This document shows, in pieces, positions 20,530 through 30,703 of a stretch of 64,000 bases of DNA. The DNA is taken from positions 62,001 to 126,000 of IMG/VR virus record IMGVR_UViG_3300042197_000820; one strand, given 5' to 3'. A program made the position numbers and the translations under genes. Positions within the stretch are counted from its first letter, which is position 1; every line of letters starts with the position of its first letter. This stretch comes from a virus. The notes beneath the pieces were generated by a model. That model saw only the letters and a list, made by a program, of their open reading frames with translations, made no database searches and had not been told where the DNA came from.

Positions 20530-21990
20530 CTACTCTACTCTAAACTTGAAAGTCTCGGGTTGTTCAACATAAGATCCGATAGATCCGTTGTAATAAGAGA
20601 ACTTTATAGCATAACTATAACCGGCTTCAAAAAGATTCGTATCTAAATCAAAATAGTTTCCTTCTGAGTCGTAGGAAAGTGCCGTATGTTGTGTGCTGCC
20701 TGTTCCGTAAGCTATTACGTCCAGATCGTCTATAACGCGATAAACCTTATATGAACCGCTTTCTACAATGGAGGCAACAGGTGTTGCTGTCGCAACCGTA
20801 TAGACTGTAGGAGTCCAGTTTCTAGGTCTTGCGTAAACTCTAAATCTTTCTGTTTGCCCCCTTGTATAAGTAGGTTTGAGATTTGTTATTTGAGTAGTAA
20901 ACTGTTCTGCATTGGCCGAAGATTCTCCAGCCAGAACTTGTGGTTCTATTGAACCTGTGAAGTATTGGGTAGTTAGATTTCCGTTGTGCCATACGTCGAA
21001 AATCGTTTCTAATGGGGTTGTGGCAGCGGTTAGTGCAAAGCTAGCCGAGTAGATACCCGTAGACACCCAGCCGCCTGTAACAACCGTTGGAGAGCCTGCT
21101 GTAACGCTTATTCCATCAGCCACAAGGGTCAATGCCGAGGCGGTCGGAACGGTCGAACCAGAGAAAACCGATACATAGACGTTACCCGTTCCAACGGCTG
21201 GAATATTCCTGAGAATACCACGATGGTAGTTATAAAAGTAGATTGTATTTAGATTTTCGGCTGCGGTAGACAAAGAACTACTGTAGAAGAAGTTAGCTCT
21301 TTTATCTTTTTTAGCACTATTGAAGCGTGCTTCGATTACTGGTCTTCTGAAGAAGAACTCTGACGATCTTGCAAAAAACCTTTTAGTGTAAAGAGAAGTA
21401 GTCGGCGCGCTCTCGGCAGAACCAGAGATCTTTATAAGTAATCCATCATTTGGTTTCGTACCAGCTAACCATTGTTCCACTATATCACTAACATTTACTA
21501 GTAGATCTTCGGTCCCATCAGTTCCGAAAGATTGAGTGAATACTGGAGTAGAGTAATAATCTCCCCCTTCGGATACCCACCCAGCCGTCGCACTGGCACT
21601 AATCCAGTTAGAAACATCTGAGTCTGAGTAGTCATCTAAATCTAATCCTCGGCCTTCTGTCCAAGAACCGCTAACTGCTCTTATTTCTAGATCATAGTTT
21701 CTTGGTACCGAGTAAGCGTGGGCTGCATTAGTCATTTTAAGATAAAAAGAAACGTTTCCAGAAGCAGCTAATAAACCAGATGATCTATCTGTTGTCATCT
21801 GATTAGTATCGAACTGTATTAGCATTCTGCTTTTTTCTATAGAAGAACTAGAAGCCTGTCCATAAATAACAAAAGTCTCCAAGACATCTGCGAGTCCTGT
21901 ATTAGAACCAGTTGCCCTCGTTATCAAATCGCCCTTAAAAGCGTTTGATATTGTATTATCTTTTGTAGCATTGTAACGTTTTATGGCCAT
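20530..21990 (-). CDS. Structural protein with DNRLRE-like domain
   Basis: 486 residues. Residues about 40-225 show the plan of DNRLRE/CBM-like domains: a repeated small-residue start, LIQFDTNQM, a SGSWTEGRGLDLDDYS strand, then DIVEQWLAGTKPNDGLLIKI. That last W-x-x-G-x-x-x-N-x-G-L-L-I-K piece is diagnostic in my view. The family is normally extracellular and beta-sandwich in fold. The C-terminal half has further beta repeats (TGIYSASFALTA; YSYAIKFSYYNGS), probably Ig-like. The ATG overlaps the stop of gp6 by one base. It is likely a fibre or baseplate protein exposed on the virion, working with the adjacent LamG protein. Confidence 0.65.
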   Translation of the reverse strand: MAIKRYNATKDNTISNAFKGDLITRATGSNTGLADVLETFVIYGQASSSSIEKSRMLIQFDTNQMTTDRSSGLLAASGNVSFYLKMTNAAHAYSVPRNYDLEIRAVSGSWTEGRGLDLDDYSDSDVSNWISASATAGWVSEGGDYYSTPVFTQSFGTDGTEDLLVNVSDIVEQWLAGTKPNDGLLIKISGSAESAPTTSLYTKRFFARSSEFFFRRPVIEARFNSAKKDKRANFFYSSSLSTAAENLNTIYFYNYHRGILRNIPAVGTGNVYVSVFSGSTVPTASALTLVADGISVTAGSPTVVTGGWVSTGIYSASFALTAATTPLETIFDVWHNGNLTTQYFTGSIEPQVLAGESSANAEQFTTQITNLKPTYTRGQTERFRVYARPRNWTPTVYTVATATPVASIVESGSYKVYRVIDDLDVIAYGTGSTQHTALSYDSEGNYFDLDTNLFEAGYSYAIKFSYYNGSIGSYVEQPETFKFRVE

Positions 21991-23801
21991 TATTCAACAA
22001 CTCCTACTAAATCTAGATCAGAATATTTTAGTTCCATACATACATTCTTCGGAACTATCAAATAAGTTCCGTCTGGAGATAAAGCTGAGTTAAAATCAAA
22101 ACTATTTGATGAGTAATAGCCGTCAACTCTTGGTACTATTTTGACTTTTTTAGAATCTATAACTCCCCTTACTTGCTTGTTTAAAACAGAATAAACTTCA
22201 GAGATAGAAATCATCTGTCCAAAATAGCCGGGTCTTGCAAAATGTTGTGCTAGTTTTGTTTTGGCATCAGCTAAAACTTGTTGTTTATCATAGATTTTGT
22301 CTACTAAAATAGTAAACTCTACACCATAGTTTACGACGATACCATCAAGTATATCAATGGTGTCGTGCATCATCTTATATCTATTCAGCCAGTTTTTAAG
22401 ATTTTCTTTTAAAATACCCGTTGCTAACTCTAGTTTCCCATTGATATCGCTGGCAAGGACAAAGAGGTTGATATTTCTTTTAAACGAGTTTGAATCTTTA
22501 TATGCAGCGGCGCGAGCAATAGAACCAAACTTAGCTGGCATTGCATACGAAACAGATTCTAAATCTTGTTGAGTTACCGCCCTATGTTGTGTGGCAAAAT
22601 AAGAACTAGATCTTGCTCTTATTTCGTCGGTGGTCATGAGTGTGCTTTGTCCAACAATCGGCTCTTCATTTACGAGTTCTACGCTACTCCTGATCGTTCT
22701 TACCACATCGGATGCTAGTGAAGGTTCATCTGTGAACTCTAGTATTGCATCGACTACTCTCGTTAAACGACCCACTGGTACGTTGACAGTATCACTTTCA
22801 TTGTATCTATAGGTTATTGTTAGAGTAGTGTCAGAAGGAGATACACCGAGTTTATCGGAAAGCATCAGTTTATTTGGATCAAATCCTTGTTCTGTTTCGT
22901 AATCACGGCCATATCTATTCAGTAAAACACTATTGGGTTCGGCATAACTTGGATTATTTAGTGTGTCTTCGGAACCAAAACCAAACTGTAAGTATGGAAC
23001 TCCCTCTCTAGTCATCTCAAATGTGAATCTTCTTGGGACTGAGAAAGGTCTTAAGATTGATGGAACTACTGTTTTATCGATCCCTTTATTCTCTATCTCT
23101 CTATATACTACATTTTGTGTCAGATAATCTACTTCGTAATATTCATGGCCCTCATTATCAAGAACCTGTATTATTTCATTAATGTTACGTCCGCTTAACG
23201 ATACTCGTTTAAACTTCTCAAAAGATCCAACTTGAACTATTTCTGTTCCCAATCTGCCAGAGATAACTTTACCAGATTTTCTCAAAGCATAATAGGTTGG
23301 TATACCAGTAACTGTATTTATTCTGGCTGGTACTATATCTGTGTCTGGTGTATCAAATCTAACATCGTCTAACAAAGTAAATGTTGCGTTAGTGGCACTA
23401 CTAAATACGGAGTTTTTCTTTAGTATTGGAAAATAAGATCTGTCTGGGCCACTCAAGGGAGAAGTTGAGTTAGCAGGTATCAAAACATAAAAAACTGCCA
23501 ATCCAGATGAACTTGATGGTCCCTTAAACTTGAAACCGTTCTGTTCAGCTAGTTTCTTGACATTATTATATTCTACAGCAGTTGACAAAAAAGATTCATT
23601 AGCTTGATAGTCTAGGTAAAATGATAAAATATCTCCAACATAGGATACACTGTCTAGCATCAAAGCACCAAAGCTAGCATCGCTAAAGTCTTTGAACGAA
23701 TCTGGGTAGTATCTCCTTGCGAACTCAACCAAATCAGTTTTGATTGTTTGGAAATCTCTGGAACTGTATTTGATTAATGGTCTTTTAGGATTACTACTCA
23801 T
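21990..23801 (-). CDS. 6: Baseplate wedge protein, gp6-like (J family)
   Basis: 603 residues, ATG start. The N-terminal region is characteristic of T4 gp6-type wedge proteins: YSSRDFQTIKTDLVEFARRY, DFSDASFGALMLDSVSYVGD, then LSFYLDYQANESFLSTA, followed by KKLAEQNGFK. In T4, gp6 forms the ring that holds the wedges together and triggers the baseplate change. The length is near that of T4 gp6 (about 660). The gene directly follows gp25, as expected for neighbouring partners in the inner baseplate. I am confident of the family. Confidence 0.9.
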   Translation of the reverse strand: MSSNPKRPLIKYSSRDFQTIKTDLVEFARRYYPDSFKDFSDASFGALMLDSVSYVGDILSFYLDYQANESFLSTAVEYNNVKKLAEQNGFKFKGPSSSSGLAVFYVLIPANSTSPLSGPDRSYFPILKKNSVFSSATNATFTLLDDVRFDTPDTDIVPARINTVTGIPTYYALRKSGKVISGRLGTEIVQVGSFEKFKRVSLSGRNINEIIQVLDNEGHEYYEVDYLTQNVVYREIENKGIDKTVVPSILRPFSVPRRFTFEMTREGVPYLQFGFGSEDTLNNPSYAEPNSVLLNRYGRDYETEQGFDPNKLMLSDKLGVSPSDTTLTITYRYNESDTVNVPVGRLTRVVDAILEFTDEPSLASDVVRTIRSSVELVNEEPIVGQSTLMTTDEIRARSSSYFATQHRAVTQQDLESVSYAMPAKFGSIARAAAYKDSNSFKRNINLFVLASDINGKLELATGILKENLKNWLNRYKMMHDTIDILDGIVVNYGVEFTILVDKIYDKQQVLADAKTKLAQHFARPGYFGQMISISEVYSVLNKQVRGVIDSKKVKIVPRVDGYYSSNSFDFNSALSPDGTYLIVPKNVCMELKYSDLDLVGVVE

Positions 23802-23815
23802 TTAACACCGCCTTA

Positions 23816-23823
23816 TTAAATAG
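23816..23823 (-). promoter_or_regulatory. Candidate late-promoter octamer variant CTATTTAA
   Basis: Coding-strand CTATTTAA lies 14 bases upstream of the gp6 ATG at 23801, followed by TAAGGCGGTG. It has one mismatch to CTATTTAT and the same spacing as the other copies. It is in the 36-base gap between gp25 and gp6. Confidence 0.42.
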
Positions 23824-23837
23824 ATGATTTTAGATTT

Positions 23838-24209
23838 TTATACTGTTATCTCTATTGATTGATTTGTAGAAGAACCAATATTGTAAATCATTTTTACTCG
23901 TATGGCATTATTATTAACTAAGTCGTCAGACACAGTTAACGAGACAATAGATACCGCAGGTATGTATGTATTCATCTGCGACAGAATCCTCTCTCTAATA
24001 GTACTTTTTACTGATGCTGAGAGTGGTTCGTGCAAGTAGTTTCTCAAACCTACACCGAATCTTGCATCCATCATTCTCTCACCGGGACTAGTCAAAAATA
24101 ACATTTTTATATTCTGCTTTACAACAGTATTGATGTTTTTATTTAACGCAAATGCTCCGTCTAGATCTGAAAGAGTTAGTGGTAACTTTGGAGAATAGCC
24201 TTCTGCCAT
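23838..24209 (-). CDS. 25: Baseplate wedge subunit gp25
   Basis: 123 residues, close to T4 gp25 (132). The W/gp25 core is clear: LNKNINTVVKQNIKMLFLTS, then SPGERMMDARFGVGL at residues 41-55, holding the glycine-arginine motif and the FGxGL turn of this family. The protein continues LRNYLHEPL and a C-terminal strand pair. It is structurally related to lysozyme-like sheath initiators of contractile tails and sits at the base of the sheath. Start is an ATG after an AGAGGA ribosome site. Next to gp6, as expected. Confidence 0.93.
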   Translation of the reverse strand: MAEGYSPKLPLTLSDLDGAFALNKNINTVVKQNIKMLFLTSPGERMMDARFGVGLRNYLHEPLSASVKSTIRERILSQMNTYIPAVSIVSLTVSDDLVNNNAIRVKMIYNIGSSTNQSIEITV

Positions 24210-24224
24210 TATAAATCCTCTAGA

Positions 24225-24232
24225 ATAAGTAG
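24225..24232 (-). promoter_or_regulatory. Candidate late-promoter octamer CTACTTAT
   Basis: Coding-strand CTACTTAT lies 15 bases upstream of the gp25 ATG, followed by TCTAGAGGATTTATA. If it acted like a T4 late promoter, the message would begin at about the ribosome site. Exact match to the octamer. Confidence 0.5.
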
Positions 24233-24238
24233 TTATGA

Positions 24239-27200
24239 TTAGCCGTTGTTGGCTGAACCGTTCCCATTAGTTGGATCTGGTACTAGCCTCTTAGAGTTAC
24301 CTGTGCCTATAATATCAATCAAGTCTCCAAGTCCCTCCCTATCCTGTGGTCTTATACGATTTGCGGCCAAAATATCATTCTGTATATCGGATATCATAAC
24401 CAAAGTTTCCTTTGTAATATTACGAATACCAAATGTTTTTGTTTGCTCGATCAACTCTGTTGTTATCATTTCTTCATTTTCATCTCCTTCGCCTCGGTAG
24501 TTGAGGTCAAAAGAGTTATAAGAAGAATAGAACACTTTTCTCAAAGTTGTATAGAAAGGAAGTAATATGTCTTTTTCTTTCCTAGGGAAAACTTTGTTAT
24601 TTACACGACCAATACCGCCCCAATCAATAGCAGAACCAATAGAGGGAGTGAAAGCTTTTGTTGCATATATCGCACTCAAAGAAGCAAAATACCGTAATGG
24701 TATAGCATAATCAAACATCTTCTTATAATCTTCGGAACAAATCATTTCATTGAATAGCCTAACATCTAGTTGTCTTGTAAGCGGGGAATGATCGATCCAA
24801 GATTTCTTATCTGACCCCTTGCTAAGCTCTCTGCCCAAGCTATCTGGGCTTATAATATTAGAGGTTACAGCACTAGTAAGAGAAGTATCATTATTAAGAT
24901 TACTAATATAGGAATCGTATATGTTCTTAAGATCTGCAAATGTCCAATCTACTTCTATTTCGTTCTTAAAAATCGGAATGCCATATCCGGTTTCTTTACT
25001 AAAAGCCTTAAGATATCTTACTTTATCAGCAATAGGAATACCATCACTCAAAGATTGTAAATAGGTAACGTCTTCTGACGAAGGACTAGCTGTATAAACC
25101 TCTCTTACAACTGCATCTTGCATATACCTGTGGAACCCTTCTTCAAACGTAATATCAGAATCTGGCTGCATTAGCAACATTCTAACACCATATCTAAAAG
25201 TTCCAAACTTGAAGAATAGTTTAGCCGACATACTCATTGCATTTGATGTGGAAGATGAGATCTGTTCCAATGAATCAAAGAAACCGCTACTGCCTAACCA
25301 ATATATAAATGTACTTAAGCTGCTTGGACCACTGAACACTCCTTCTGTTAGCGGAGTAGCAGCAATACCATATCTACTTCCTAAGAAGTTGTATAACGCT
25401 ATATCTATTAGTTGTTTAACCTGTGAAAATAGTGGGCTAGTTTGACTAGGCATCTCAGTTAAAGGCTCAAGATTTATGTAGTGTTCTAAGGTTATTGGTA
25501 GAGGAGTTTGGCTGAAAACAAGAGGCATGTTGGTCGCACTCTCACCACCGATTATGTAGTTGTCAGTTCCTAGTTTCTGGAACTCTGCACCGTCAGTGGC
25601 CATAACCTTGTATTTCTTTAGTTTACTTTCAGGAGCCATATTACCCGTACTACTCTCAACGTTTAAAGAAACTCCTTGATTGTCCTCTATTCTTTTAATA
25701 ACGTTTTCTAGATTCTGAGAATATTGAAAAACAATCATGTCTTCGAATAACTTTCGGTCTATTGCCTTAGTGTCCTCTGGGGATAAAATGAAATCATTAC
25801 TAAGTCTATTTCTCTTTTCTAACTCAATACCATTTATAATCTTTGGAGTTAAAAACTCTGGATTGAACTTTAGGTAGTCTACATCAGTAAGTTCCGACTG
25901 GTTCTTCAGGTATTCTCTTACTGTTGTACGAATCTGTAAATCTGATGGGTCATTGAAGTTGAAGTTTGGAGTGTAAACCGGTTCTTTCGGATCGCTATTC
26001 AATCTGCAAGTATCATCTGGATGTGGTTGCTTATTATACAGTCTGTTGAAGAAGAAACCATTTAGATTCCTATCGTTATTAGCTTCCTCAGTACCATAAA
26101 GATAAGAATAGTTTAAATCACTGGTAAGCAGATTGCCTACCGAATATAAGAATGCTGGGTGGTGGGAGTACACATTTCGTAAATGTGATGTCTTATCGGA
26201 GGCTGCTAGATCTTCGCCATTTTGAACAAACGGACCACCATTGACAGGAGTTGCTATAATATTTGATTCTTTTACTAAAGTAGGATTCAAAATGCTCAGT
26301 TGTTGAGATATTCTTTCTAACTCAGTTTTAAATCTTCTTCTAAGCAAGAGATCAAACAATGATTCACAGTCCTGCATTATGAGATTCCAATACTGCTTTT
26401 GTAAAGAAATCTGTGTTTCTCTTCTTTGTTTAGCAGTATTAAGAGTGTTGTTCATTCCTCTGAAACTTCCTTGCGTGTTAACAAGACCAGTTGTTATAGT
26501 TCCTAGAGGATATCCCGGTGTTTCAAACTTACCTATTTCTTCAAATGCATTAAAATATGCCTTCTCGGCATCTGTCAAACCACTATCAGGTAATCCAGAT
26601 TTCCAAATATTTGCTTTCCTAAGTATTTGGCTAAGTATTTGTTGTTCGGATTGTGAGAGTTCTAAATCTTTTGCGTCTTTTCTTCTAAGCATGATAGTGA
26701 CATAAATCTCCATTATCATGTAGAAAAATCTCTTATTTTTACTAAGTTCTGTGGCTTGTCTAGGTCCAGCTTCAACGGCATAATCCTTGAATCTTTGCAC
26801 CAGAAAGTCATAATATACATTATCAAATATATTATCATTTACTACAACACTGTTCATAAACGAAAATGCTTTATAATAATGCTCAAAACAAAATACTCTT
26901 ATCATCATATCGATAAGACCGGACATGCTAACCATAGATGATTTTTTTACGATTAAATCAAATGGAACTTGATTACTGTAGTCTTTTGATTGCCTAGTTT
27001 CTTCTTTTATCTTCGTGTAAAGTCTAGCAGCTTCATTGGCGATACCAGCGAAATCAGGCACCGGATTTTTAGGTGGATTGGAAGTCTCGTTAGATTCTCT
27101 AGTATAGAGATTATATAATCCATTCCAATCATCAGTTAGTTTCTTATATACATAAAAACTAGGACTGTCTTCGGTACCACCAAATCTTGTAGGATCTACA

Positions 27201-30200
27201 GGATCTAACATTCCTGTGATTGTATTAGTGTGCAAGAGATTTAGTGTGTTGATTCTTTCGTCATCAAAACCAATATTAAAAGTTTTTCCGTTAAGTGCCG
27301 GGAGTTTCATTATCCCGTCCAAGAATGTGTTGGAAGTGTGACGATACAAATCCTTTACGAGATATTCAACATATTTAGTCGCTTGTGGAATAGTAGAAGG
27401 ATCAATATTTAAGTTATTCCGAATACCTTTAAGAACTATGTCTGCGAAGACGGCTGCTTGAGGAGATGTGTCGGTACCTTCTAGATTGTAAAGAGATTGT
27501 ACTTCTATTGAAGAGACTGTGTTCTCATTTATGGGAATGTAATAGTCATTTGGTTCTTTAACAACCTCTTGATATTCGATAGTCTTATCAGAAGACATAA
27601 AGTTTGCTGCTCTAGAGATTGTATTAGATACTTCATTTTGCTGAAGTTGGTATTCATTGGCGTTTAGCTGAGTGCTGTTAAAAGTTTTAACGGTAGAGGG
27701 ATACAGATCAATGATTTTGGTTCTTATACTTAAGTTTGTAGCTTCTCCTTCATTGATAGGAAAGATGAAAAAGTTATAGCTCTTTGTCCTGTAGTTAGGA
27801 CTACCAGAAATAGTATTTGAGCTTTCTTTGCTGCTTATTCTTCTAGAATATTCAGGTAATGTAGGAGGTGCTTTCTTGTCTCTCGTTATTAAAGCTACGC
27901 TCTGTTCTAACCCCTTAACATCATTGTATGAGTTACTTATAACACCGGGACCACTAAAACCTGCCGGATTTAATATATTTTCCTTATTTCGCAAAACCCA
28001 TTCTGGAACGTAAATAGGTTTCTTGAACTGGTACGATTTGGTGGATAGGTTGGTTTGTCGAGTGCCCGGTATAGTTAAGTCCTCTATATAACTTTCTTTT
28101 AAGTCGTATATACCAGTATAACTTAGACCTCTTATGCCTGATCCTACATCTCCTATTATTTCAAACAGTTCTGGGTATCCTACAGGGAAGGTTGATGCGT
28201 TTTGATCTATAAAACTATTAAACTGGTCAGTATTGAGTGATTTTATTTTTTGTATTCTCTGTTTAACGGTTTCCGTCAGCAAGGCTGAGTCTGTTGAAAA
28301 AAGACCAGTTTTCTTGCGTGTAATCGAATCAAGATTACAAAACTCTTCTAAGTTTGTCCTCATCCAACTTGATAGTTGTTTAGCCTTATAGGAGACTTTA
28401 GGATAGTCTTTTGATAGTTCGGTCACTGGAGCAGACTGGTTATTTGCGCTAGCTTCAATCGAGGCTGCAAGTTGTGAGACTGCGGCTTCTGACGCCAGAC
28501 TGTTGTTTATGATTTCTTCCACTTTCTGATATGATGGATAAGCTAGACCATTCTTACCGCTTAGAAGGCGGCTAATAAATCCTCTGTCTCCAATCATATT
28601 TGAATCTAAAGTTTCCACAACCGGTTCAAATGCCTCGGTATATATACGGACTAGCTCTTGATTTATGAAATCAGTTACTATTTCTATAGAGTTATTTGGA
28701 CCGCAGTTCGGCTCTCCAGTTTGTATGAGAGGTATCATACTATCTATCGGATTATCATCGTTTAAAAGATCTAAAAACTTTTGAGCTTGAAGATTAGTTA
28801 TCTCACAAACCTTATTTATTTGTATCTCTATGTCAGATTGATCCAATCCTCTTTCAGATAGTAACGAAACACGAAGATTATTATATAAACTGTAATACTC
28901 TGGAGTTGCACAGAAAATACCGTTTACAGGTAGATCTACCTCTGTTAATATCATATCGCAACCGGGATCAGCAAATGTTGATATAGAACCAAAAAATCTT
29001 ACAATATCATCCATCTCTTTGCTGAATCCAGCATCGGGGTACCTTACGTCAATGATATTTCTTATTATCTCTAGAGTTGGTAAAGTGGGATTACCCGACA
29101 ATAGCTCACAATATTCTCTTTCTGTCAATACGCTAGTCGTAAGTGAAATGAACTCGTTTAAGGTAGCGATATCGATACCGTTATATAGACCCACAGAGTT
29201 GGCAATATTAGCTAATAGTTCGGCAATAGAATCTATATTTATTCCTCTAGGGAGAGAACGATATCTTTGTCTAATATCATCAGCTATTTTTCTAGCTGCA
29301 TCTAAAGGATCGACAGTTCTGTTTTGATCTTCTGGACCGAGTTCTTCGTTGGGTACTATTTTAGCTGCTAGCTGGGCGCAAGAAATATCTGGTATTAAGC
29401 TTTGTAGATATGCTAAAACCATCTTGAACAAGATAGTCGTTGCAATATAGAAGGTAGAAGACAAAGTGGCTAATAAAGCTGTTTCCACTAGCTCTAGTCG
29501 ATTTGGAACTTGTATCTTCGGTAGATTCTTTTTACCTAGTTTTGCTGGTTTGAATCCACGGAAAAAGTTATCGATTGCTTTACCCAAGTCTCTATATTTA
29601 TGGAACATCTCCGGTTCTGGGAGTTTGCAGTTTTCTAACCCGTCGAATAAGGACTGCAAATCATCTTGGGCACCAGTAACTAAGTTAGTTAAATCTTCTG
29701 ACAGGCTAGAAAGTGATATATCACCTAACAAATCCCCGTTTGCATCGCGAGATACTAGCTTTAGATCTAAGCCAAGCTTTCCATTTTGCATAAAGCTAAT
29801 CGATGCACTACTCACCTTTTTAAAAGTTTCAGGATCTGTAGTATCTATCGAGTCAGGATTAGTAATAACTAAAATCTCATCCCAACTAACAACTGACGCT
29901 AACGACTCTGGTAGGTCTGGTTGGGATTTAATATGATCTAAGAAAGCTTGTTGTATTTTAGAATCAAACTGGCTTGATGTAAGTATCGAGCTTAAAAATC
30001 TAGAGACTAATGTAAAGGTATTTGATGCTTCTTGGAAGTTCTTGTCTTTGATTGATTCAAATAGCTTTTCCATAAGAACATCTGGGCTTAAGTTTTTAAG
30101 ATATTCTTCGACATTAAACTGTGTAAGTTGTTCGATTGGGATAGACCTCGCGATTGATGCTAAACCTATGTATCCTAACAACTTTAAGCCATTCAAACCG

Positions 30201-30658
30201 AAAGCTTCCAGTAGTCTTTCACGGGCTTCGCGACCAGAATCCGTCTTAGAAAAGAAACCATTATCAGTATCTTTTGACAACACAACGTTTTCAGTTAAGG
30301 AATCTACTAAATCATTAAGTACTTCCGCTAGTGGGTCATTAGCACTTAGATTTGCGTCATCTACTAGTAAAGCTTTTAAAGACTTTTTAGTTGGATTTCT
30401 TAGGAGTTCGTCTTCTTTTATTTTATCCGAGTACGATTTAAAAGGATTCTTATTGTACTCATTTGCGAATGGTTCCAAGCCTTGTTCTCTAAGATCTTGT
30501 AGGACATCATTCAGCACTTGAGTCGCAAAATCTTTCAAGAATCTTGTTCTTGGAGCTTGCAGCGGATTGTTTGAGCTACTAACCGGATCGTATTGTATCG
30601 GTGGGTATCTTAGTGTTGCAGCAAACTCTTTAAAGTTAGTACCTTTCTTATTAGACAT
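24239..30658 (-). CDS. Giant virion protein, 2139 residues, probable baseplate/hub-associated
   Basis: 2139 residues, ATG start, ribosome site AAGGAA. Unlike the LamG-bearing protein it is largely helical and charged (for example residues 45-110 and 1350-1480), with scattered Cys and many Asn/Asp. No signal peptide or clear transmembrane helix; one hydrophobic stretch near residue 400 (LLATLSSTFYIATTILFKMV) might be membrane-interacting. No catalytic triad or known repeat is recognised. It lies between the hub/spike genes and gp25, where phages with long tails usually encode tape measure, hub or wedge proteins. Size and helicity would allow a tape-measure role, but long uninterrupted coiled coils are not evident, so I leave function open. 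Confidence 0.7.
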   Translation of the reverse strand: MSNKKGTNFKEFAATLRYPPIQYDPVSSSNNPLQAPRTRFLKDFATQVLNDVLQDLREQGLEPFANEYNKNPFKSYSDKIKEDELLRNPTKKSLKALLVDDANLSANDPLAEVLNDLVDSLTENVVLSKDTDNGFFSKTDSGREARERLLEAFGLNGLKLLGYIGLASIARSIPIEQLTQFNVEEYLKNLSPDVLMEKLFESIKDKNFQEASNTFTLVSRFLSSILTSSQFDSKIQQAFLDHIKSQPDLPESLASVVSWDEILVITNPDSIDTTDPETFKKVSSASISFMQNGKLGLDLKLVSRDANGDLLGDISLSSLSEDLTNLVTGAQDDLQSLFDGLENCKLPEPEMFHKYRDLGKAIDNFFRGFKPAKLGKKNLPKIQVPNRLELVETALLATLSSTFYIATTILFKMVLAYLQSLIPDISCAQLAAKIVPNEELGPEDQNRTVDPLDAARKIADDIRQRYRSLPRGINIDSIAELLANIANSVGLYNGIDIATLNEFISLTTSVLTEREYCELLSGNPTLPTLEIIRNIIDVRYPDAGFSKEMDDIVRFFGSISTFADPGCDMILTEVDLPVNGIFCATPEYYSLYNNLRVSLLSERGLDQSDIEIQINKVCEITNLQAQKFLDLLNDDNPIDSMIPLIQTGEPNCGPNNSIEIVTDFINQELVRIYTEAFEPVVETLDSNMIGDRGFISRLLSGKNGLAYPSYQKVEEIINNSLASEAAVSQLAASIEASANNQSAPVTELSKDYPKVSYKAKQLSSWMRTNLEEFCNLDSITRKKTGLFSTDSALLTETVKQRIQKIKSLNTDQFNSFIDQNASTFPVGYPELFEIIGDVGSGIRGLSYTGIYDLKESYIEDLTIPGTRQTNLSTKSYQFKKPIYVPEWVLRNKENILNPAGFSGPGVISNSYNDVKGLEQSVALITRDKKAPPTLPEYSRRISSKESSNTISGSPNYRTKSYNFFIFPINEGEATNLSIRTKIIDLYPSTVKTFNSTQLNANEYQLQQNEVSNTISRAANFMSSDKTIEYQEVVKEPNDYYIPINENTVSSIEVQSLYNLEGTDTSPQAAVFADIVLKGIRNNLNIDPSTIPQATKYVEYLVKDLYRHTSNTFLDGIMKLPALNGKTFNIGFDDERINTLNLLHTNTITGMLDPVDPTRFGGTEDSPSFYVYKKLTDDWNGLYNLYTRESNETSNPPKNPVPDFAGIANEAARLYTKIKEETRQSKDYSNQVPFDLIVKKSSMVSMSGLIDMMIRVFCFEHYYKAFSFMNSVVVNDNIFDNVYYDFLVQRFKDYAVEAGPRQATELSKNKRFFYMIMEIYVTIMLRRKDAKDLELSQSEQQILSQILRKANIWKSGLPDSGLTDAEKAYFNAFEEIGKFETPGYPLGTITTGLVNTQGSFRGMNNTLNTAKQRRETQISLQKQYWNLIMQDCESLFDLLLRRRFKTELERISQQLSILNPTLVKESNIIATPVNGGPFVQNGEDLAASDKTSHLRNVYSHHPAFLYSVGNLLTSDLNYSYLYGTEEANNDRNLNGFFFNRLYNKQPHPDDTCRLNSDPKEPVYTPNFNFNDPSDLQIRTTVREYLKNQSELTDVDYLKFNPEFLTPKIINGIELEKRNRLSNDFILSPEDTKAIDRKLFEDMIVFQYSQNLENVIKRIEDNQGVSLNVESSTGNMAPESKLKKYKVMATDGAEFQKLGTDNYIIGGESATNMPLVFSQTPLPITLEHYINLEPLTEMPSQTSPLFSQVKQLIDIALYNFLGSRYGIAATPLTEGVFSGPSSLSTFIYWLGSSGFFDSLEQISSSTSNAMSMSAKLFFKFGTFRYGVRMLLMQPDSDITFEEGFHRYMQDAVVREVYTASPSSEDVTYLQSLSDGIPIADKVRYLKAFSKETGYGIPIFKNEIEVDWTFADLKNIYDSYISNLNNDTSLTSAVTSNIISPDSLGRELSKGSDKKSWIDHSPLTRQLDVRLFNEMICSEDYKKMFDYAIPLRYFASLSAIYATKAFTPSIGSAIDWGGIGRVNNKVFPRKEKDILLPFYTTLRKVFYSSYNSFDLNYRGEGDENEEMITTELIEQTKTFGIRNITKETLVMISDIQNDILAANRIRPQDREGLGDLIDIIGTGNSKRLVPDPTNGNGSANNG

Positions 30659-30673
30659 ATTTGTTCCTTATCT

Positions 30674-30681
30674 ATAACTAT
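30674..30681 (-). promoter_or_regulatory. Weak copy of the late-promoter octamer (ATAGTTAT)
   Basis: Coding-strand ATAGTTAT lies 15 bases upstream of the 2139-residue gene's ATG and is followed by AGATAAGGAAC, the ribosome site. It differs from CTANTTAT at the first base only. Listed for its matching position in a 45-base gap. Confidence 0.35.
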
Positions 30682-30703
30682 AACCTTAGTACGTTATTTT
30701 ATC

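Noticed and set aside
29466-30521. Plus-strand open frames of 156 and 159 residues opposite the 2139-residue gene
   Set aside because: They lie antisense to a clearly coding frame, have no ribosome site, and look like shadows caused by the codon pattern of the real gene.
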